Shown in pieces: positions 60,514 to 64,000 of a DNA stretch of 64,000 bases; the stretch's first letter is position 1, and each line of letters starts with the position of its first letter. The DNA lies in the NCBI GenBank assembly GCA_040399325.1, contig JBBASJ010000003.1, positions 9,397 through 73,396 on the forward strand, given 5' to 3'. The translations under genes and the position numbers were made by a program. This stretch comes from RGUW01 sp040399325 (GTDB lineage Bacteria; Cyanobacteriota; Cyanobacteriia; PCC-6307; Cyanobiaceae). Under the pieces are notes generated by a model. It was not told where the DNA came from. It saw only the letters and a program-made list of their open reading frames with translations, and ran no database searches.

Positions 60514-60936
60514 ATGGGGATGGCAACGCCCCGCCAGCTGCCGATGTTGAATCCACCCCACGGCTACAGAACCCTCGCCATCGTGGGCCTGGTCAGCAAC
60601 ATCCTGGCCCTGCCGCTGGGGATGGCCGCCATCGTGGTCGACCCCACCTGGCGCACCGCCAACATCGCCGTGGTCGCCGGTGCCGTGTTGCCAACCGCGG
60701 TGGTGGGCATCGTCGCGTCGACTGCCCTGCTGCGGTGGCGACGCTGGGGACAGGTGCTGGCGATCGTGACCCTGGCCATGGCCCTCACGGCAGGGGTCCC
60801 GTACGCCATCGTGCGACTGGTGCTGGTGGATCAGAACAGAATCCTGACGGCGGTGCTGGCCGCCCTGCTGACGGTGGCCAGCACCGCAACCCTGGTGTTC
60901 TGGTGCAGGCCTTCGGTCCGCCGCTACCTCAGTTGA
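60514..60936 (+). CDS. Small membrane protein, four TM segments
   Basis: 140 residues from ATG 60514 (ATG 60520 also possible). Hydrophobic segments: LAIVGLVSNILALPLGMAAI, IAVVAGAVLPTAVVGIVAST, LAIVTLAMALTAGVPYAIVR and TAVLAALLTVASTATLVFW. The layout resembles small DUF4190-like or phage-holin-like membrane proteins, but no family is sure. The upstream 56 bp may contain its own promoter; the gene lies behind the pirin. Confidence 0.62.
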   Translation: MGMATPRQLPMLNPPHGYRTLAIVGLVSNILALPLGMAAIVVDPTWRTANIAVVAGAVLPTAVVGIVASTALLRWRRWGQVLAIVTLAMALTAGVPYAIVRLVLVDQNRILTAVLAALLTVASTATLVFWCRPSVRRYLS

Positions 60937-61042
60937 AGCCAACCGACAAGGGGTTGCAGCGGGCGATTCCGAAAGATGTTGTGAAGACGACAGACCGATC
61001 GCTGCAGCGGGTCAATCATGAGATCAGTGTGTTGGTTGCGTT

Positions 61043-61279
61043 GTGGAACACGTTCTGCCCGCGGGTCGCTCCGGCGTGCGGCAGTACCGCCTGGTCGATC
61101 ACAGTGGTTGCCCCCATCCGGTGCTCGACGACCTTTATGAATCCCTCGATGCCGCCTGGGACGAGGCCAGGGGTTGGTGGCATGAGCAATTCGGCGGCGA
61201 CCAGGGTCCCGTCGGCATCGGCATCGAGGTGAGCACCGGTTGCGGCAGCTGGCGCACACTGCGCTATCCGGGCTGCTAA
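61043..61279 (+). CDS. Small cyanobacterial conserved-type protein
   Basis: 78 residues from GTG 61043. Pattern RQYRLVDHSGCPHPVLDDLY, DAAWDEARGWWHEQF and IGIEVSTGCGSWRTLRYPG, with three Cys and several Trp. It looks like the short cyanobacterial family of similar size often near photosynthesis genes; function unknown. It converges with the M23 peptidase gene 17 bp away. Confidence 0.6.
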   Translation: MEHVLPAGRSGVRQYRLVDHSGCPHPVLDDLYESLDAAWDEARGWWHEQFGGDQGPVGIGIEVSTGCGSWRTLRYPGC

Positions 61280-61296
61280 GCGGCCAGGCTCCAGCT

Positions 61297-61944
61297 TCAG
61301 CGGGGTCGCGTCAGCCTGAGATCTGCCGTCAGATCCGGTGGAGGCAGCAGGGGCGGCAGATGGGGCGTGGGGTCGTGGGCCAGGTCGCCGCGGTCGCCAC
61401 TGCGCAGCTCAAAGTGAAGGTGGGGGCCGGTGGCCGAGCCGGTCATGCCCAGGGTGCCGAGCGCATCGCCCTGGCTCACATCGGCCCCCACCGCCACATC
61501 GATACGGTCCAGATGGGCGTAGAGCGTCTGGATCCCGCCTGGATGCACAAGCATCACGGTGAGGCCATAGCCACCCAGCGACTCGGCCAGCACCACCCGC
61601 CCCGCCTGTGCTGCCAGCACAGGGGTGCCCTGAGGCGCAGCGAAATCGACGCCGGTGTGCATGCGCCAGGCCGAGCGGCGTTCCGAATAGCGCCAGCCCC
61701 AGGGGTCGATCTGCAGTGCAACCTGCGCCAGCGGATAGGCCAGGGCGGGCAACGCAGCGGCGACGGTGCTGCCACCGAAGGCAACGAGGGGGGCGACGGA
61801 GACCGTCAGCGGCACCGCCGTCGGCATCTGCACCGGTTGCTCGACCCCAAGCACCGCCCCATGCACAGCTCCCCACCCCAGCAGCAGGCCAGCGCCGATC
61901 AGACCGATCCGGCGCGACAACCGAGCTCTGACCACGGGGTTCAC
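61297..61944 (-). CDS. M23-family peptidase (LytM-like)
   Basis: 215 residues from GTG 61944, overlapping the DUF2808 gene stop as GTGA. A signal-anchor (RIGLIGAGLLLGWGAVHGAV), a linker, then the M23 domain with Zn ligands in RMHTGVDFAAPQGTPVLAA (H-x3-D) and TGPHLHFELR (H-x-H), plus GYGLTVMLVHPGG. These enzymes cut peptidoglycan cross-bridges, or, as inactive forms, activate amidases; both ligand motifs are intact here, so it should be active. Coupled to the DUF2808 gene. Confidence 0.9.
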   Translation of the reverse strand: MNPVVRARLSRRIGLIGAGLLLGWGAVHGAVLGVEQPVQMPTAVPLTVSVAPLVAFGGSTVAAALPALAYPLAQVALQIDPWGWRYSERRSAWRMHTGVDFAAPQGTPVLAAQAGRVVLAESLGGYGLTVMLVHPGGIQTLYAHLDRIDVAVGADVSQGDALGTLGMTGSATGPHLHFELRSGDRGDLAHDPTPHLPPLLPPPDLTADLRLTRPR

Positions 61945-62516
61945 CACCGATCGGGCATGTAGATGCGCAATGTGCCGTATCCAAGTGGTGCTGGCGAGGG
62001 GTCTGGACCACTGGGGAAGGCCGTGACCTGGAACATGTAGGTGTCGGCCATGGAGGGATTGCTCCACGGCTTGAGCATCAGCGTGACCGTATTGCCGGGT
62101 TGCACAGGCTGCGGAAACACGACCCGGAAGGTGCGCTCCGCCTGATCGAAGCGCACCTGCACCGGCACAGCGGAGCCCTCCTGGCGAGGTCGCCCCAGGA
62201 AGGCGCGACTGGCTTCGACATTGAAGGGAAACCAGCGATCGACCCCCCTGGTCTGGGTGATCACCAATTCGCCCAGGGAGGCGCCGGCAGCCGGATCGAG
62301 TTCAACCGTGAAGTAGTACTCGGCAAACGGTTGCCAGACCGTGGTGTAGTAGCTGATCAGGTCAACCGACCAGGGTGGCCTGCTGAAGTAGGTCCTGCCG
62401 TTGAGTTCCAGGGCCCGAGCATCGATGCTGAGCGCCAGGACCCCCAGCACCGCGGCAGGGACCCGATGCCGCAACCGACGCAGCAACGGTCCCGGGTGGA
62501 ATCGAACCATCAGCAT
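61941..62516 (-). CDS. DUF2808 family exported protein
   Basis: 191 residues from ATG 62516. Signal peptide (AVLGVLALSIDARA), then the DUF2808 pattern: YYFTVELDPAAGASLGELVI, VQVRFDQAERTFRVVFPQPV and PGNTVTLMLKPWSNP, ending in GYGTLRIYMPDRW. The family is cyanobacterial and predicted to be an envelope beta-sandwich. Function unknown. It overlaps the peptidase start, so both are probably envelope proteins expressed together. Confidence 0.78.
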   Translation of the reverse strand: MLMVRFHPGPLLRRLRHRVPAAVLGVLALSIDARALELNGRTYFSRPPWSVDLISYYTTVWQPFAEYYFTVELDPAAGASLGELVITQTRGVDRWFPFNVEASRAFLGRPRQEGSAVPVQVRFDQAERTFRVVFPQPVQPGNTVTLMLKPWSNPSMADTYMFQVTAFPSGPDPSPAPLGYGTLRIYMPDRW

Positions 62517-62553
62517 GATGCAGCTGAGGCTGAAACTAGTCAGATCAGGCTGA

Positions 62554-63816
62554 TCAGACTGAGCCCACAAAGCCGATCGGGTCCTGATCGCGGCGGTGCT
62601 GGCGCGTCAGGGCCGGCCCCTGGGCTCCAGGGTCGCCGCGGTCAAGCCGGGCTGTGGCCTCGAGAGCCTGCCGCAGCAGGCGTGCTGCATGGAGACCCAT
62701 GTCACGCGGAACGCTGACACGGTCCCGCAGGTAGCGCAGCGCCGCGGCCGTTCCATCAGGAGGCCGGCAGACGGCCGGCTCAGGAACCAGCAGGCCCAGA
62801 GCGGCCCTCAGGGCCGCATCGACCCGTGGACTCTCGAGGGCTGTGGCGGCGGCCATGCGCCTGATCAGGGTAGGGCCATGGCGCAGCACCCGCCCCAGGG
62901 CCTCCTGAGCCGCCGCCGTCTGCGGGGCCAACCATGTGGTTTCGGGGTCAGGCTCCTGCACCGGCCAGGGCCCGGCGTCGATGGCAGCAGCCAGCTGGCG
63001 CTGCTGCGGCGTGCCGCTGGCATGGCAGCCCCCCATCTGGGGCGGCAGATCGTGCGCATGGGTGTGAAAGTCGCTCTGGGTGCCCCGGTAGGTGGAGCGA
63101 AGCTCCAGCGCCGCAAACCAGGCGTGGATGCCGGGGTGCTCCCGGCGCAGCAGAAAACCCTTGTAGTAAGCAAGGCTGGCGCCCATGCGCTCGAGGTAGG
63201 GCACAAACACCAGATCTGCGGTGACCGGTTCCTGACCCAGCAGAAACGGTCCAGGGGTTGACGCCAGCGCGTCCTCCATCGCCGCGGCCAGACGCTGGAA
63301 CTGCTGGCGGCAGCGCTGCTCGTCGGTGGCGCTGAGCCCCGGGGTGCACAACCATTGGCACCAGGCCCGAAACAGCAACCGTTCGAGCTGCCGCAGCTGC
63401 AGCACGGTCGGATCCTCGAAACCCAGAGGGCCGAGCGGCCCGAAGGTGTGCTCCAGCACGGCCAGGATGCGATCGCTCTCGGTGATGAGGCGACCATCGA
63501 GCTCAAGGGCGGGCAACATGCCCGAGGGCACCAACCGCGTGAACCAGGCTTCCTTCTGCCCGTAGCAGAACATCGTCACCTTGCGGATCCGGTAGGGGAT
63601 CCGGCGCTCCTCGAGCCACAACCAGATCTTCTGGCAATACGGACACCAGGCGTGGTGATCGCGGTAGAGGGTGACCCGCACCGCTGATTCACTCTGGCCA
63701 AACAGACGCAGGGTCGCCTGGGCAGTGGTGGGGCCGTGACAACGCTGGTGCTCGAGCGCCCCAGCCTCAGGGGGTGCGGCCCACTGCCGCAACGAATCCC
63801 AGCTCGGAGCCTGCAT
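62554..63816 (-). CDS. Glutathione S-transferase-like protein with long C-terminal extension
   Basis: 420 residues from ATG 63816. After ~45 N-terminal residues a thioredoxin-like GST N-domain reads AVRVTLYRDHHAWCPYCQKI, with the CPYC redox motif of glutaredoxin/Cys-GSTs, then LVPSGMLPALELDGRLITES (the SNAIL-type glutathione block). An all-helical GST C-domain covers ~150-270. A further ~150 residues with many Ala, Arg and Leu (RRMAAATALESPRVDAALRA) are not part of GST and look like an extra helical domain. Upstream of cpcB on the opposite strand; a phycobilisome link is only guesswork. Confidence 0.82.
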   Translation of the reverse strand: MQAPSWDSLRQWAAPPEAGALEHQRCHGPTTAQATLRLFGQSESAVRVTLYRDHHAWCPYCQKIWLWLEERRIPYRIRKVTMFCYGQKEAWFTRLVPSGMLPALELDGRLITESDRILAVLEHTFGPLGPLGFEDPTVLQLRQLERLLFRAWCQWLCTPGLSATDEQRCRQQFQRLAAAMEDALASTPGPFLLGQEPVTADLVFVPYLERMGASLAYYKGFLLRREHPGIHAWFAALELRSTYRGTQSDFHTHAHDLPPQMGGCHASGTPQQRQLAAAIDAGPWPVQEPDPETTWLAPQTAAAQEALGRVLRHGPTLIRRMAAATALESPRVDAALRAALGLLVPEPAVCRPPDGTAAALRYLRDRVSVPRDMGLHAARLLRQALEATARLDRGDPGAQGPALTRQHRRDQDPIGFVGSV

Positions 63817-63939
63817 GGATCGGCAGAGGGCTGGAAGGACCCTAACGGGATCGCTCCAAGCGGCAGCCCCCGCGACCAACAGGGCTCACGCTGCCCCTGC
63901 GGTGATCCTTAGCATCAGGCAGACTTTTTTGCTCCAGCG

Positions 63940-64000
63940 ATGTTTGACGCCTTCACCAAGGTCGTTGCCCAGGCTGATGCCCGCGGCGAATTCATCAATG
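63940..64000 (+). CDS. cpcB: Phycocyanin beta subunit (5' end only)
   Basis: The last 61 bases encode MFDAFTKVVAQADARGEFIN, the well-known start of C-phycocyanin beta chain. The product is a light-harvesting phycobiliprotein of the phycobilisome rods and binds phycocyanobilin. It identifies the organism as a cyanobacterium. The gene continues beyond the window. No clear Shine-Dalgarno is visible in the bases before the ATG. Confidence 0.93.
   Translation, partial: MFDAFTKVVAQADARGEFIN

Noticed and set aside
60950..61020. Direct repeat TGCAGCGGG in the spacer before the 78-residue gene
   Set aside because: Only nine bases twice in a GC-rich context; easily due to chance.

Overview
The window comes from a cyanobacterium, most likely a high-GC picocyanobacterium of the Cyanobium / freshwater Synechococcus type. 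The right edge opens the phycocyanin beta gene (cpcB). Cyanobacterial marker families recur throughout: PAM68, ComB, DUF1816, DUF3288, DUF2808, DUF1350, solanesyl diphosphate synthase and UbiD. Codon use is strongly G+C-rich everywhere except for one A+T-rich patch at about 19.2-20.8 kb. dnaE is a single intact gene without the split intein found in many other cyanobacteria.

Layout. 0-13 kb: cell wall and core metabolism (murF end, glmU, a MnmC-type tRNA methyltransferase, aroA, thiD, Rrf2 regulator plus ubiD, comB, a nitrilase-family amidase, a periplasmic amidase, murI, sds, a HAD hydrolase), with a decayed toxin-antitoxin-like pair between aroA and thiD. 13-19 kb: acs, a GT39-like membrane glycosyltransferase, DUF1350, a PrxQ-like peroxiredoxin and a DnaQ-like exonuclease. 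19-21 kb: an A+T-rich island with a membrane adenylyl cyclase carrying a CxxCH haem motif, preceded by a perfect palindrome, then tRNA-Pro(GGG). 21-27 kb: msrA with three small envelope genes, a phospholipase-like protein and an ABC exporter. 27-43 kb: trpD-carA, a STAS protein, mini-RNase III, rlmB, gatA, dnaE, PAM68, rpsO, ruvA, an EamA transporter and dnaG. 43-49 kb: ion transport (CNNM/CBS protein, KtrB-like, SLC13 with RCK-C domains, CaCA exchanger).

49-55 kb is the accessory stretch and the most interesting part. It holds a three-gene secreted cluster that looks like a surface fibre with its own chaperone-like protein. Next comes an SOS mutagenesis locus with umuC, a short UmuD' -like protein that keeps the catalytic Ser and Lys but has no cleavage site, and a second full-length UmuD that has the cleavage site but whose Ser and Lys are replaced by Ala and Arg. 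Each umuD gene has a perfect cyanobacterial LexA box. Beside them is a HicA-like / release-factor-like fusion gene. I read this as a possible two-part UmuD system in which one protein processes the other in trans.

55-64 kb: arsM and arsS with an exported companion, an Old Yellow Enzyme / FMN reductase / pirin redox run, an M23 peptidase with a DUF2808 protein, an unusual long glutathione transferase-like protein, and the start of cpcB.

All calls come from reading the sequence and from knowledge of the families. No database search was run, and start codons are often GTG or TTG and partly uncertain.
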